Origin: an uncultured Clostridium sp. | Lineage (GTDB): Bacteria > Cyanobacteriota > Vampirovibrionia > Gastranaerophilales > Gastranaerophilaceae | NCBI GenBank assembly: GCA_958449715.1 | Contig: CAUDIU010000010.1 | Location: forward strand, 1 to 34,949 | Direction: 5' to 3' | DNA: 34,949 bases | Shown here: positions 15,932-24,441 of the stretch, piece after piece | Position numbering within the stretch: the stretch's first letter is position 1 | How the letters are laid out: the number at the start of each line of letters is the position of its first letter | Translations under genes and position numbers: made by a program | Notes under the pieces: model-generated | Databases searched by the model: none | Seen by the model: the letters and a program-made list of their open reading frames with translations, nothing else | What the model was told of the DNA's origin: nothing

Positions 15932-15960
15932 TTGAAAATAGAAAAACATTATTGTACCAT
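15932..15960 (+). promoter_or_regulatory. Promoter of the M48 peptidase operon
   Basis: TTGAAA (15932-15937) and TACCAT (15955-15960) with a 17-bp spacer, giving a leader of about 35 nt ahead of the ATG at 16002. Confidence 0.5.
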
Positions 15961-16001
15961 AGTCTTGGAATAAAGAATAATTAAAAGTAAGAGGGGTAAT
16001 T

Positions 16002-16712
16002 ATGAAAAAGATTTTAGTACTGCTTGGAGTATTATTAATAGGCAGTTGTTCTTTTGCAGAAGAAATTCTTGTAATCAAAAATGTAAATATGAGCAACTTT
16101 TGGCGCAAAAAAGGTATTGATGAAGAAAAAGTTCTTCAAGTCGGTCAAAGAATAATGATTAGTAATAGAATTCCTAAAAGAGTACCTATTTTTGTCGACA
16201 GCCACAAAGATACCATAAATGCATATTCTAGCACATATGATAAAAGAGTAACTATCTATGCAGGAATGTTTTTATACATGGATAACGATGACGAATTAGC
16301 TTACATATTATCTCATGAAATTGCACATTCTGTAGAAGCTTATGGTGGAATGATTAAATACTTAGCAATTAACGCTAACTCTAAAAAATATGAACAAAAA
16401 GCAGATTTGAATGGAATTGATTACATGGTAAAAGCAGGTTATGACCCTATCGCTGCTATTACAATGGGAAATAAAATATTTGGCGAACCTGTTTGGGATT
16501 GGGGATTTACATACACTCATCCAAAAGGTTCTAAAAGACTTTTGGATATGTATAAATACATTTACGTTAAATATCCGCAATACCTAAATTCTCCATATAC
16601 ACAAACTGCTTCATACAAAAACTTCACATATTCAATGAACAAAGAAATAAAAGAATTTCAACAAAAGCAAAAAAGACGTCAACTAAAACAACAAGAAAAC
16701 GGAGATTTGTAA
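16002..16712 (+). CDS. Secreted M48-type zinc metallopeptidase
   Basis: 236 aa. The signal peptide is MKKILVLLGVLLIGSCSFAEE. Either signal peptidase I cuts after SFA, or Cys16 is lipidated (IGSC is a loose lipobox). The zinc motif HEIAH is at 105-109, and the third ligand is probably Glu131 in YEQKADLNGIDYM, as in the M48 family (BepA/LoiP-like proteins). A later THPKGSKRL segment matches the family's H-P motif. It probably works in the periplasm on misfolded or outer-membrane proteins. The Shine-Dalgarno AGAGGGG is strong. The next gene starts 1 nt after the stop, so they form a tight operon. Confidence 0.85.
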   Translation: MKKILVLLGVLLIGSCSFAEEILVIKNVNMSNFWRKKGIDEEKVLQVGQRIMISNRIPKRVPIFVDSHKDTINAYSSTYDKRVTIYAGMFLYMDNDDELAYILSHEIAHSVEAYGGMIKYLAINANSKKYEQKADLNGIDYMVKAGYDPIAAITMGNKIFGEPVWDWGFTYTHPKGSKRLLDMYKYIYVKYPQYLNSPYTQTASYKNFTYSMNKEIKEFQQKQKRRQLKQQENGDL

Positions 16713-16713
16713 T

Positions 16714-17547
16714 ATGTTGAAAAAATTATTATTAATTTGTATTTTACTGACTGGAATTTCTTTTGCAGAAGAAGTTCCAATTACAATAACTCCTGTAAAA
16801 AAAATTTCTACTGCTGACAAAACATTGCAAGAAGGCAGCATTATAGAATTCAAAAATGTAAAAAATGATGAAATAATTACAGGAATGATAAAAGAACTAA
16901 CTCCTAACGGATTTGCTGGAGAACAAGCAACACTTCTAATAAGTGATTTTAAATATAAAAATTCTGACAAAAAACTAAATGGAGAAGTTTACATAAAAGG
17001 TGGAGAACATAAAAAATACCAAGACCTTGCTGATAGTGGAATAGCACCAGTCATCGGTATAATCAGAGGAGGAGAAGTTGTTTTAAAACCTGAAAAAACA
17101 AAAATCACTGTATTTTTCAGTGATTACATAAATTCAGAAAATACGCCTATAAAAATAAAACCAGCACAAAACATCTCAACTTGCTATGATGAAATTCAAG
17201 TAGGAGACATAATAAAATTCTCCACAGTTAAAGATGTTTATAAAAACGGAAAACTATACATAAAAAAAGGAACACCAATTTATGGAACTGTAGACTATGT
17301 GAGTGAGAACGGCTGGTCATATGACAACGCTCAAATAGATTTCAAAAAATTCAAAACAAAAACAATTGACGGGAAAATTATCAACTTCACAAGTCCACTA
17401 TCTATTAACGGTTTTGATATTCTTAAATATAAAGGAAAGAGAATTGCTCAATTCTTTAACTATTGTGGAGTTGCATTCAGAGGAAAAGAAGTTGAAATTA
17501 TTCCATCAAAAGACAATATTGAATTTAACATTTGGCTAAATAAATAA
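16714..17547 (+). CDS. Secreted hypothetical protein with duplicated domain
   Basis: 277 aa with a signal peptide (KKLLLICILLTGISFAEE, cleavage near residue 18). The mature part contains two similar halves. The first begins VPITITPVKKIST and has LQEGSIIEFKNVKN; the second begins TPIKIKPAQNIST and has IQVGDIIKFSTVKD; both continue with strand-rich sequence. This indicates an internal duplication of a domain of about 110 residues. No named family is recognised. The gene is translationally coupled to the M48 peptidase upstream, which suggests that the two exported proteins work together in the envelope. Confidence 0.75.
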   Translation: MLKKLLLICILLTGISFAEEVPITITPVKKISTADKTLQEGSIIEFKNVKNDEIITGMIKELTPNGFAGEQATLLISDFKYKNSDKKLNGEVYIKGGEHKKYQDLADSGIAPVIGIIRGGEVVLKPEKTKITVFFSDYINSENTPIKIKPAQNISTCYDEIQVGDIIKFSTVKDVYKNGKLYIKKGTPIYGTVDYVSENGWSYDNAQIDFKKFKTKTIDGKIINFTSPLSINGFDILKYKGKRIAQFFNYCGVAFRGKEVEIIPSKDNIEFNIWLNK

Positions 17548-17551
17548 TTAC

Positions 17552-17586
17552 AAAAAAGCTGAAATATAAAATATTTCAGCTTTTTT
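17552..17586. terminator. Bidirectional intrinsic terminator
   Basis: A perfect 16-bp inverted repeat (AAAAAAGCTGAAATAT and its complement) with a 3-nt loop. It lies between the convergent secreted-protein gene and clpB and can end both transcripts. Confidence 0.85.
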
Positions 17587-17597
17587 AATTCTAATTT

Positions 17598-20201
17598 TTA
17601 TTTATTATTTTTTCTGAAAACAATCTCATCATTTTCAACATCAATAATAACTTTATCGCCTCGAATAAATTTTTGAGCAAGAATTTGTTTTGACAAAGGA
17701 TTTTCTATTAACTGCCTAATTACTCTTTTCAAAGGTCTTGCACCATACACAGGATTAAAACCTCGAGTTGCAAGAAATTCTTTTGCATCCGGAGTAATTT
17801 CAAATTCAATTTCTTGATCTTTTAACAATCTTCTCAAATAATCCATTTGAATATCTACTATTTTTGTCAAATCTTGCATATTCAAAGCTCTAAAGAAAAT
17901 AGTTTCATCTATTCTGTTTAAGAATTCAGGTTTAAATCGAGTTCTTAATACTTCCAAAACTTTTTCTTTAGTATCTTCAAAGTTGCTGCTTGAGCCTAAA
18001 GAATTCAATGTATCTTCAAGAATTATGTCACTTCCGATATTTGATGTCATAATTATCAAAGTATTTTTGAAATCAACGGTTCTGCCTTTTGAATCAGTCA
18101 ATCGACCGTCATCAAAGATTTGAAGCATTATATTGAATACATCTGGATGAGCTTTTTCAATTTCATCGAAAAGCACAACTGAATAAGGTTTTCTTCTTAC
18201 AGCTTCTGTCAATTGACCACCTTCATCGTAACCAACATATCCCGGAGGAGCTCCGACTAATCTTGACACATTATGTTTTTCCATATATTCAGACATATCA
18301 ATACGAATTAGAGCATCTTCATCATTAAACATAAATTCAGCCAAAGATTTTGCAAGTTCAGTCTTACCAACCCCAGTAGGCCCTAAGAATAAGAAAGTAC
18401 CAATTGGACGTTTAGGATCTTTCAATCCGGAACGAGCTCGACGTATAGCATCAGATACTGTATCTACAGCTTCTTCTTGACCAACTAAACGTTTATGCAA
18501 AATGTCTTCCATATTCAGAAGTTTTTGTTTTTCACTTTCAACAAGCTTATTTACAGGAATACCTGTCCATTTACTTACAACATTTGCAATATCTTCATCA
18601 TCAATCTCTTCTTTTAACAATTTATTATCTGTTTTTTCTTTATTTTGAACAGCTTTTAATTGTTTTTCAAGATCAAGAAGCTTGCCATATTTGAGTTCTG
18701 CAGCCGTTTGCAAATCTGTATTCCGCTCTGCTTCTTCTATTTTATTTTTAACTTTTTCTATTTCTTCTTTAATACCTGCTTCTCCAGTAATAGATGCTTT
18801 TTCTTGTTCCCATTGAGCTTTAAGTTTTGAAATCTTAGCTTCCAAATCATTAATTTGTTTTGTTAAAACTTCAACTTTTGCTTTTGCATCATCATCGTCT
18901 TCTTTTTTAAGAGCTTCTCTTTCAATTTCTAATTGAATTTTTTGACGCAACATTTTATCAATTTCTTCAGGCATTGAATCAATTTCAATACGCAAAGAAG
19001 AAGCTGCTTCATCGATCAAATCAATAGCTTTATCAGGCAAAAATCTATCAGTGATATATCTGTCAGACAATTTTGCTGCTGCTATCAATGCACTGTCCAA
19101 AATACGAATTCCATGGTGAACTTCATATTTTTCTTTTAAACCCCTTAAAATAGAAATAGTATCTTCAACTGAAGGTTCACCTACTAATACTGGTTGAAAT
19201 CTTCTTTCTAATGCTGGGTCTTTTTCAATATATTTTCTATATTCATTAACTGTTGTCGCACCAATAGTTCTCAATACTCCACGGGCAAGCATAGGTTTTA
19301 ATAGATTACCTGCATCCATAGAGCCTTCAGTAGCACCTGCTCCTACTACCGTATGCAATTCATCAATAAACATTACGATTTCACCATTTGAATCTTCAAC
19401 TTCTTTCAATACAGCTTTCAATCGTTCTTCAAATTCACCTCTGAATTTAGCACCTGCAACCAATGCTCCCATATCAAGAGAAACTAATTTTACATCTTTT
19501 AAACTTTCTGGAACATCTCCACGTACAATACGTTGAGCTAAACCTTCAACGATAGCAGTTTTACCAACACCTGGTTCGCCTATCAATACAGGGTTATTTT
19601 TTGTTCTTCTATTTAAAACTTGAATTATACGTCTGACTTCTTCATCACGACCAATTACAGGATCTAATTTACCTTTTCTTGCAAGCGCAGTTAAATCTGT
19701 TGAGAATTTTTCTAGCGCTTTCATATTTTCTTCTGCATTTTTATTATCCACTTTTTTATTACCTCTAATTTTTTTCATTACATTCAAAACTTTATTAGTA
19801 TCAACATTGTAATTTCTTAATAACAATTGAATTGGACTGTTATCAAGTTTGGTCATTGCTAATAAAATAGATTCTGCACTAATATATTCGTCTTTGAATT
19901 CCTCAGCTGCCTGACCGGCAATATCTAAAAGCTGATATGTCTTAGCTGATAAAAATACCTGTCCAGATGGCGGTTCTGCAATTGTAGGAAACGATTTTAT
20001 AACTGAAACAATCTTATCAATAAAACCTTGATTTAATAATTTCAACTCTGTTAAATAATCCTTAATTGCACCACTATCTTTAATCATGGCAAGCATAATA
20101 TGCTCTGGCTGCATTTCTGAATTTTTATTAGCCTGCATAATTGCACCAGCGGAATTCAATAACTCTTGCGAGTAATTAGTAAATTTGTTAAAATCTGGCA
20201 T
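17598..20201 (-). CDS. clpB: ATP-dependent disaggregase ClpB
   Basis: Hsp100 chaperone that pulls apart aggregated proteins together with DnaK. 867 aa, the normal length. An N-terminal Clp repeat domain (1-145) is followed by AAA1 with Walker A GEPGVGKTA at 208-216 and Walker B VMFIDELHT, a long charged coiled-coil middle domain (about 410-525), AAA2 with GPTGVGKTE and VLFDEIEKAHPDV, and the C-terminal small domain. The middle domain separates it from ClpA and ClpC. GGAG lies 5 nt before the ATG. No CIRCE element is visible upstream. It follows a small membrane-protein gene after 82 nt on the same strand. Confidence 0.96.
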   Translation of the reverse strand: MPDFNKFTNYSQELLNSAGAIMQANKNSEMQPEHIMLAMIKDSGAIKDYLTELKLLNQGFIDKIVSVIKSFPTIAEPPSGQVFLSAKTYQLLDIAGQAAEEFKDEYISAESILLAMTKLDNSPIQLLLRNYNVDTNKVLNVMKKIRGNKKVDNKNAEENMKALEKFSTDLTALARKGKLDPVIGRDEEVRRIIQVLNRRTKNNPVLIGEPGVGKTAIVEGLAQRIVRGDVPESLKDVKLVSLDMGALVAGAKFRGEFEERLKAVLKEVEDSNGEIVMFIDELHTVVGAGATEGSMDAGNLLKPMLARGVLRTIGATTVNEYRKYIEKDPALERRFQPVLVGEPSVEDTISILRGLKEKYEVHHGIRILDSALIAAAKLSDRYITDRFLPDKAIDLIDEAASSLRIEIDSMPEEIDKMLRQKIQLEIEREALKKEDDDDAKAKVEVLTKQINDLEAKISKLKAQWEQEKASITGEAGIKEEIEKVKNKIEEAERNTDLQTAAELKYGKLLDLEKQLKAVQNKEKTDNKLLKEEIDDEDIANVVSKWTGIPVNKLVESEKQKLLNMEDILHKRLVGQEEAVDTVSDAIRRARSGLKDPKRPIGTFLFLGPTGVGKTELAKSLAEFMFNDEDALIRIDMSEYMEKHNVSRLVGAPPGYVGYDEGGQLTEAVRRKPYSVVLFDEIEKAHPDVFNIMLQIFDDGRLTDSKGRTVDFKNTLIIMTSNIGSDIILEDTLNSLGSSSNFEDTKEKVLEVLRTRFKPEFLNRIDETIFFRALNMQDLTKIVDIQMDYLRRLLKDQEIEFEITPDAKEFLATRGFNPVYGARPLKRVIRQLIENPLSKQILAQKFIRGDKVIIDVENDEIVFRKNNK

Positions 20202-20283
20202 AATATTAACTCCATTTCAAATAACTTATACATTCATTTTAACGTTATTTTTAAAAAAGTCATTGAAATTAATCTTTAATTAA

Positions 20284-20655
20284 TTATTTTAAATTCTTAC
20301 TATCAAAAGAAGTTAATAAAGCAACAGGAATAAACCCAAGAGATATACCACCAAAATATAATAAAGGAACCGCAACTATTGTCAATAATACAGCATAAAA
20401 GGAGTTAAAAATACCTTTTGCATGGATTACTGATAATGCAATAATTACACCATAGAATATAGCCATCAAAGGCCCATATAACATACCTAATCTTGCACCA
20501 TCTGCAAAAGTTTTAGCTTCAGGATGCAAAACAGCAATTATAATTCCGCAAATTAACCCTGCTATCATTGCTCCAAATATAGAATAAAACAAATAAAATC
20601 CAAATATTTCAATCCCAGAACGTTTTACAGATAAGTCAAATAAATTTTTAAACAT
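20284..20655 (-). CDS. Small integral membrane protein
   Basis: 123 aa with about four hydrophobic segments (GFYLFYSIFGAMIAGLICGI, LGMLYGPLMAIFYGVIIAL, AVLLTIVAVPLLYFGGI and a shorter last one). No conserved charged motif or family that I recognise. GGAGG lies 14 nt before the ATG, which is rather far. It starts 6 nt after the recO stop, so it is probably translated from the recO transcript. Confidence 0.65.
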   Translation of the reverse strand: MFKNLFDLSVKRSGIEIFGFYLFYSIFGAMIAGLICGIIIAVLHPEAKTFADGARLGMLYGPLMAIFYGVIIALSVIHAKGIFNSFYAVLLTIVAVPLLYFGGISLGFIPVALLTSFDSKNLK

Positions 20656-20661
20656 ATTTTA

Positions 20662-21423
20662 TTATTTAACCTCCTGTAAAAGTTCTGTTGATTTGAACTT
20701 TTGAGAAGAATGCAAACTAATATATTCTTTTAATAATTCAAAACAGACACTACAAACTTTCTCATTTGCTTTTTCATCATATTCGGTTTTAGCATCAAAA
20801 TCAGATTCCAAACAATAGATTAAAAAATCTCGCAATTTATAATGCATAATATTATGAATATTGTATTTTTCATTACATTTTGAGCAGACAATACCACCCA
20901 TTTGAGAAGAAAAGAACATATTTTCTTCTTTTATATTATGTCCGCAACATAGACAGGTATCAAATTCAAGCCCCAAACCAGAAATCAACATCATCTTTAA
21001 CTGAAATTTAATCACAGCTATCATGATTTCTACAATATCAGCTGCATTAGAAATCTTATCTAAAGCTTTATATAATAAATCATAAACTTCATTAGAGCAA
21101 GGGTCATCTTCTACTCCAAAATTACTCACAACTTCTGATACATACATTGAATAGAAAATTTTATCCATATTTTGACGAGTTTTATGAAAAGTATTTAAAG
21201 CCTCTGCTTGACAAATTCTATCTAAATTTTTCCCTTTGTAAAGCATTAATTTATTGGCAACAAGCAAATCCATTCTTGCGCCAAGTTTACTTTTAGGCTT
21301 TTTTACACCTTTAGCAACTCCTCTTATAAGCCCCTTATCTTTCGAATACATAACAATAATTTTGTCAGCTTCACTCAAATTATAAGCTTTAAGATTAATT
21401 GCATCAGTTACAAAATTATTCAT
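20662..21423 (-). CDS. recO: DNA repair protein RecO
   Basis: Recombination mediator that helps load RecA on SSB-coated DNA in the RecFOR pathway. 253 aa. The N-terminal OB-fold begins with VTDAINLKAYNLSEADKIIVMYSKDKG and GVKKPKSKLGARMDL, typical of RecO. The C-terminal helical part carries a four-cysteine zinc site (CLCCGH and CSKC). It lies 41 nt downstream of pilT on the same strand and directly upstream of the small membrane-protein gene. The start is supported only by a weak AGAG site. Confidence 0.9.
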   Translation of the reverse strand: MNNFVTDAINLKAYNLSEADKIIVMYSKDKGLIRGVAKGVKKPKSKLGARMDLLVANKLMLYKGKNLDRICQAEALNTFHKTRQNMDKIFYSMYVSEVVSNFGVEDDPCSNEVYDLLYKALDKISNAADIVEIMIAVIKFQLKMMLISGLGLEFDTCLCCGHNIKEENMFFSSQMGGIVCSKCNEKYNIHNIMHYKLRDFLIYCLESDFDAKTEYDEKANEKVCSVCFELLKEYISLHSSQKFKSTELLQEVK

Positions 21424-21464
21424 ACAACTATCTCTAATTTTTAATTATTTAATTTATGATCTAA

Positions 21465-22580
21465 TTATTTCCCAGAAGATCCAAATGTTCCATGGAATAC
21501 ACCTCTGAACATTTGTTGTAGCTCATTTTTATTATCAGAATAAGACATTGCAACATCTTCTGAAATTAAATCTTGTTCATATAATCTATACAATGAAGTA
21601 TTCATTGTAATCATATTATTGAAAGAACCTTTTTTAACAAGTTCATAAATTTCTTCCAATTTATCTTTTTCAATGAAATCTTTAACTGTAGGAGTAACAA
21701 CTAAAACTTCACATGCCGGGCGACGGCCTGCACCATTTGAAATTGGAATTAATTTTTGAGAAACGGTTCCTCTCAAAATAGAAGCCAATTGACCTCTTAC
21801 AAACTCTCTATCAGATGGTTCATACATATTAACAATTCTGTTAACAGTTTGAATAGCATCGTTTGTGTGAATTGTCGCAAATACAAGGTGACCAGTTTCC
21901 GCAGCTTTTAAAGCAGCAGTAACAGTTTCTTTATCCCTAATTTCACCAATGAATATAACATCAGGGTCTTGTCTTAAAGCATATTTGATACCATCTGGGA
22001 AAGAAGGCGTATCAATAAGCACTTGACGTTGAGATACTAAAGATTTCTTATTGGTAAATATAAACTCAACTGGATCTTCAATTGTAATAATATGTTTTGG
22101 ATAATTAATATTTATATAATCAATCAAAGATGCAATAGTTGTTGATTTACCAGAACCAGTAGGACCTGTTATTAATACCAAACCATTATTTAATGTTGCA
22201 AATTGTTCTATTGACTCAGGCAACATCAATTCTGATACTTTTTTAATATTATAAGGAATAGTTCTTATTACAAGAGCACTTTTCCCCAACTGTCTGCTCA
22301 AATTTACCCTAAAACGAGAAACACCATGAATTTCATACGCAAAATCTAAATCAAATACTGCATTTACTTTTCCTTTAAAATGAACAGGCAATAATATATC
22401 ATAAGCAATAGATATATCGTCTTCTGTTAAAATTGGCATGTCAACTTTAGTAATTTTACCATCTATTCTAATTGCAGGATGTTCATCTACTTGTAAATGA
22501 ATATCTGATGCACCAACTGCAACTGCTTTTTTCAAAAATGATATTATATTAAATTTAGAATTTGAGTAATTTTCAGCCAT
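21465..22580 (-). CDS. pilT: Type IV pilus retraction ATPase PilT
   Basis: Hexameric motor that depolymerises type IV pili (twitching, DNA uptake). 371 aa. Motifs in order are SDIHLQVDEHPAIRIDG in the N-terminal domain, Walker A GPTGSGKS (139-146), the Asp box IEDPVEF (167-173), Walker B with DVIFIGEIRD, and the His box TGHLVFATIHTND. The PilT-specific AIRxLIR-type C-terminal motif is not obvious, so a PilU-like role remains possible. AAAGGA lies before the ATG, and a near-consensus promoter is present. It is the only motor in the window, but two pilin-like genes (7123, 25977) could depend on it. Confidence 0.92.
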   Translation of the reverse strand: MAENYSNSKFNIISFLKKAVAVGASDIHLQVDEHPAIRIDGKITKVDMPILTEDDISIAYDILLPVHFKGKVNAVFDLDFAYEIHGVSRFRVNLSRQLGKSALVIRTIPYNIKKVSELMLPESIEQFATLNNGLVLITGPTGSGKSTTIASLIDYININYPKHIITIEDPVEFIFTNKKSLVSQRQVLIDTPSFPDGIKYALRQDPDVIFIGEIRDKETVTAALKAAETGHLVFATIHTNDAIQTVNRIVNMYEPSDREFVRGQLASILRGTVSQKLIPISNGAGRRPACEVLVVTPTVKDFIEKDKLEEIYELVKKGSFNNMITMNTSLYRLYEQDLISEDVAMSYSDNKNELQQMFRGVFHGTFGSSGK

Positions 22581-22604
22581 AATAGTCCTTTCAAGTTTAA
22601 GAAA

Positions 22605-22633
22605 ATTATACCATTTTTTTTAAGCATTGACAA
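22605..22633 (-). promoter_or_regulatory. Promoter of pilT
   Basis: TTGTCA (22628-22633) and TATAAT (22605-22610) with a 17-bp spacer, a near-consensus sigma70 promoter. The predicted leader is about 18 nt and includes AAAGGA. Confidence 0.75.
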
Positions 22634-22717
22634 TAATATATTTAATGTAACGAAAACTTAATATTTTTATCCAAAAAGGAAATTCTTAAAAACAAAATTA
22701 CTTTATATAAGAGTAAG

Positions 22718-22886
22718 GGAAATTTCAAATTTCAAAAGGGAAAAATCAATAATCGGATATTAAAAAGATTAATCAAGTTCTTCAAACAGTTTGAACAAGA
22801 TTAAAGAAAAAAAGTTTATTTTATACTCTCTCTCTTAATATCCTCGTGTTTATTTAATGTTGCCTCAAATGGCAACTTTTTTTTTT
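22718..22886 (+). ncRNA. Candidate non-coding RNA, rod-like
   Basis: The 367-nt gap between pilT and trxB has no credible ORF but ends in a strong plus-strand terminator, with no plus-strand gene before it. GGATATTAA (22755-22763) is perfectly complementary to TTAATATCC (22835-22843). Inside this, AATC/GATT and GTTC/GAAC form an inner hairpin around 22771-22802, leaving a large AT-rich internal loop on the 3' side. The shape recalls 6S RNA (closing stem, open bubble, terminal hairpin), but I cannot match conserved 6S positions. The 5' end is a guess from a weak TATAAG box at 22706-22711. Confidence 0.45.
22859..22886 (+). terminator. Strong intrinsic terminator of the candidate RNA
   Basis: GTTGCC, loop TCAAAT, GGCAAC, followed by ten T. 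Strictly plus-strand in orientation. The nearest plus-strand genes are far upstream (17547) and downstream (30979), so it must end a transcript made in this gap. Confidence 0.8.
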
Positions 22887-22894
22887 GCAAATAA

Positions 22895-22923
22895 AAAAGG
22901 AGAAATAAAAAATTTCTCCTTTT
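22895..22923. terminator. Intrinsic terminator after trxB
   Basis: AAAAGGAGAAAT, a 5-nt A loop, ATTTCTCCTTTT. On the minus strand it is followed by a T-rich tail 25-50 nt after the trxB stop codon. Confidence 0.7.
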
Positions 22924-22947
22924 AAAACACATTGATAATTCTGTTTA

Positions 22948-23883
22948 TTAAGAAACAACAACTTCTTTTAAAGATTCTAAATATTTCACAGCATATACTG
23001 CACCTACAGCACCGTCAGCTGCAGCTGTTATAACTTGTCTTAAAGGTGTTGTTCTTACATCTCCTATTGCAAATACTCCATCAACAGAAGTTGCCATAGT
23101 TTCATCAGTAACAATAAAACCTCTTGCATCTTGTTGTAATTGACCTGAAATATTTTCAACATTCGGAGTCATTCCGATATAAGGAAACACTCCATTTACT
23201 GATAAATTTGAAATTTCTTTAGTTTTAACATTTTCTAAAACCGCAGTATTAACAAGGTTATCACCTTTAATTTCTTTTACTACAGAATCCCAAATGAATT
23301 CAATTTTTTCATTTTTAAAAGCACGTTCTTGAACAATTTTGTCAGCACGTAACTCATTTCTTCTATGAATTACATATACTTTATCTGCGAATTTTGTCAA
23401 ATACATAGCCTCTTCAACCGCAGCATTTCCACCGCCGACAACGGCAACAATTTTGTTTCTATAAAAAGCTCCATCACATACAGCGCAATAACTAACACCT
23501 CTGCCGACAAATTCTTTTTCCCCAGGAACACCCAATTTCATAGGTTGAGCTCCTGTTGCAATAATTATAGTTTTTGCTTTAAATTCATACTCATTAGTCA
23601 CAATTGTCTTAGTTTTTAAATCAACACTTTGAATTTCCTGCATTGGGAATTTTTTTACACCAAACTTATCAGCGTGTTCTTCAAATTTTTCCATTAAATC
23701 GTAACCACCAATTACTTGGAAACCTGGATAATTTTCTAATTCCAAATAATTTGAAGGCTGTCCACCTAACATGTTCAAATCAACTATTGCGGTAGAGACA
23801 GCTCCACGACTAGCATAAATAGCAGCAGACAATCCTGCAGGTCCACCGCCTAAAATAATTGTATCAAAACTTAATTGCTCCAT
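22948..23883 (-). CDS. trxB: Thioredoxin reductase
   Basis: NADPH- and FAD-dependent enzyme that reduces thioredoxin in the cytoplasm. 311 aa, normal length. FAD-binding motif GGGPAGLSAAIYASR at 12-26, redox pair CAVC (Cys133, Cys136) in SYCAVCDGAFYRN, NADPH motif VVGGGNAAVEEA (148-159), and the C-terminal FAD motif GVFAIGDVRTTPLRQVITAAADG. GAGG lies before the ATG. It starts 10 nt after the stop of a secreted-protein gene, with which it is probably co-transcribed. Confidence 0.95.
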   Translation of the reverse strand: MEQLSFDTIILGGGPAGLSAAIYASRGAVSTAIVDLNMLGGQPSNYLELENYPGFQVIGGYDLMEKFEEHADKFGVKKFPMQEIQSVDLKTKTIVTNEYEFKAKTIIIATGAQPMKLGVPGEKEFVGRGVSYCAVCDGAFYRNKIVAVVGGGNAAVEEAMYLTKFADKVYVIHRRNELRADKIVQERAFKNEKIEFIWDSVVKEIKGDNLVNTAVLENVKTKEISNLSVNGVFPYIGMTPNVENISGQLQQDARGFIVTDETMATSVDGVFAIGDVRTTPLRQVITAAADGAVGAVYAVKYLESLKEVVVS

Positions 23884-23892
23884 TTTCTATCC

Positions 23893-24390
23893 TCATTTTC
23901 CTGTAATACTTTTTCCTGATATTTTTTCGCCTTTTAAAATATATACAGCAGTATCTTTCTTAATCAATGATTTATCATAAATTGAGAAAGTTTCTAATGT
24001 TAAATAATTAACACCCGTGAAAGTATCCCCGTTAAGTTTCAAATCAACAGTATCTGTTAATTTTTTGTTACCGTCATACTCCCCTGTCTTTGAAAATCTT
24101 ATAATATTTCCATCAACATAATCAAGTTTAACAGAAGCACTAGCTCCTGTAAACGGGTTGTTTAAATTTATGACGTCACCACTCCTAGATAAGTTCCATA
24201 CATCGACAGTCACTGGTTTAAAATATACATCTCCTGACTGCTTATCAATTTTAGCTAACACGCGCCAATTTCCATAAAAAGAATTTGGAACAGCACCAAT
24301 TTTTGAAACACCGGCTTTTAAAGTTTCTGCAGAAACAGATAAGCCAATTACCAAAAATAGAAATAATAAAATTTTTTTTAATATACCCAT
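23893..24390 (-). CDS. Secreted hypothetical protein
   Basis: 165 aa with a clear signal peptide (KKILLFLFLVIGLSVSAET, cleavage near residue 21). The mature part is strand-rich, without cysteines or a known motif; GNWRVLAKIDKQSGDVYF suggests a lipocalin-like or beta-sandwich fold, but this is an impression. No Shine-Dalgarno precedes the ATG. TTGAAA-16-TATGTA ends 6 nt before it, so it may be another leaderless gene, though with a weak -10. It lies between pgi and trxB on the same strand. Confidence 0.65.
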   Translation of the reverse strand: MGILKKILLFLFLVIGLSVSAETLKAGVSKIGAVPNSFYGNWRVLAKIDKQSGDVYFKPVTVDVWNLSRSGDVINLNNPFTGASASVKLDYVDGNIIRFSKTGEYDGNKKLTDTVDLKLNGDTFTGVNYLTLETFSIYDKSLIKKDTAVYILKGEKISGKSITGK

Positions 24391-24441
24391 AATTAATACA
24401 TAATTATTTTATTTCATTTTTCAAAAATATAAAATATCAAT

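Noticed and set aside
20202..20283. CIRCE/heat-shock operator before clpB
   Set aside because: No TTAGCACTC-N9-GAGTGCTAA or similar inverted repeat in the 82-nt gap.
22718..22886. Firm call of 6S, SRP or tmRNA
   Set aside because: No GNRA-type SRP hairpin, no tRNA-like ends, and no 6S consensus positions that I can verify by eye.
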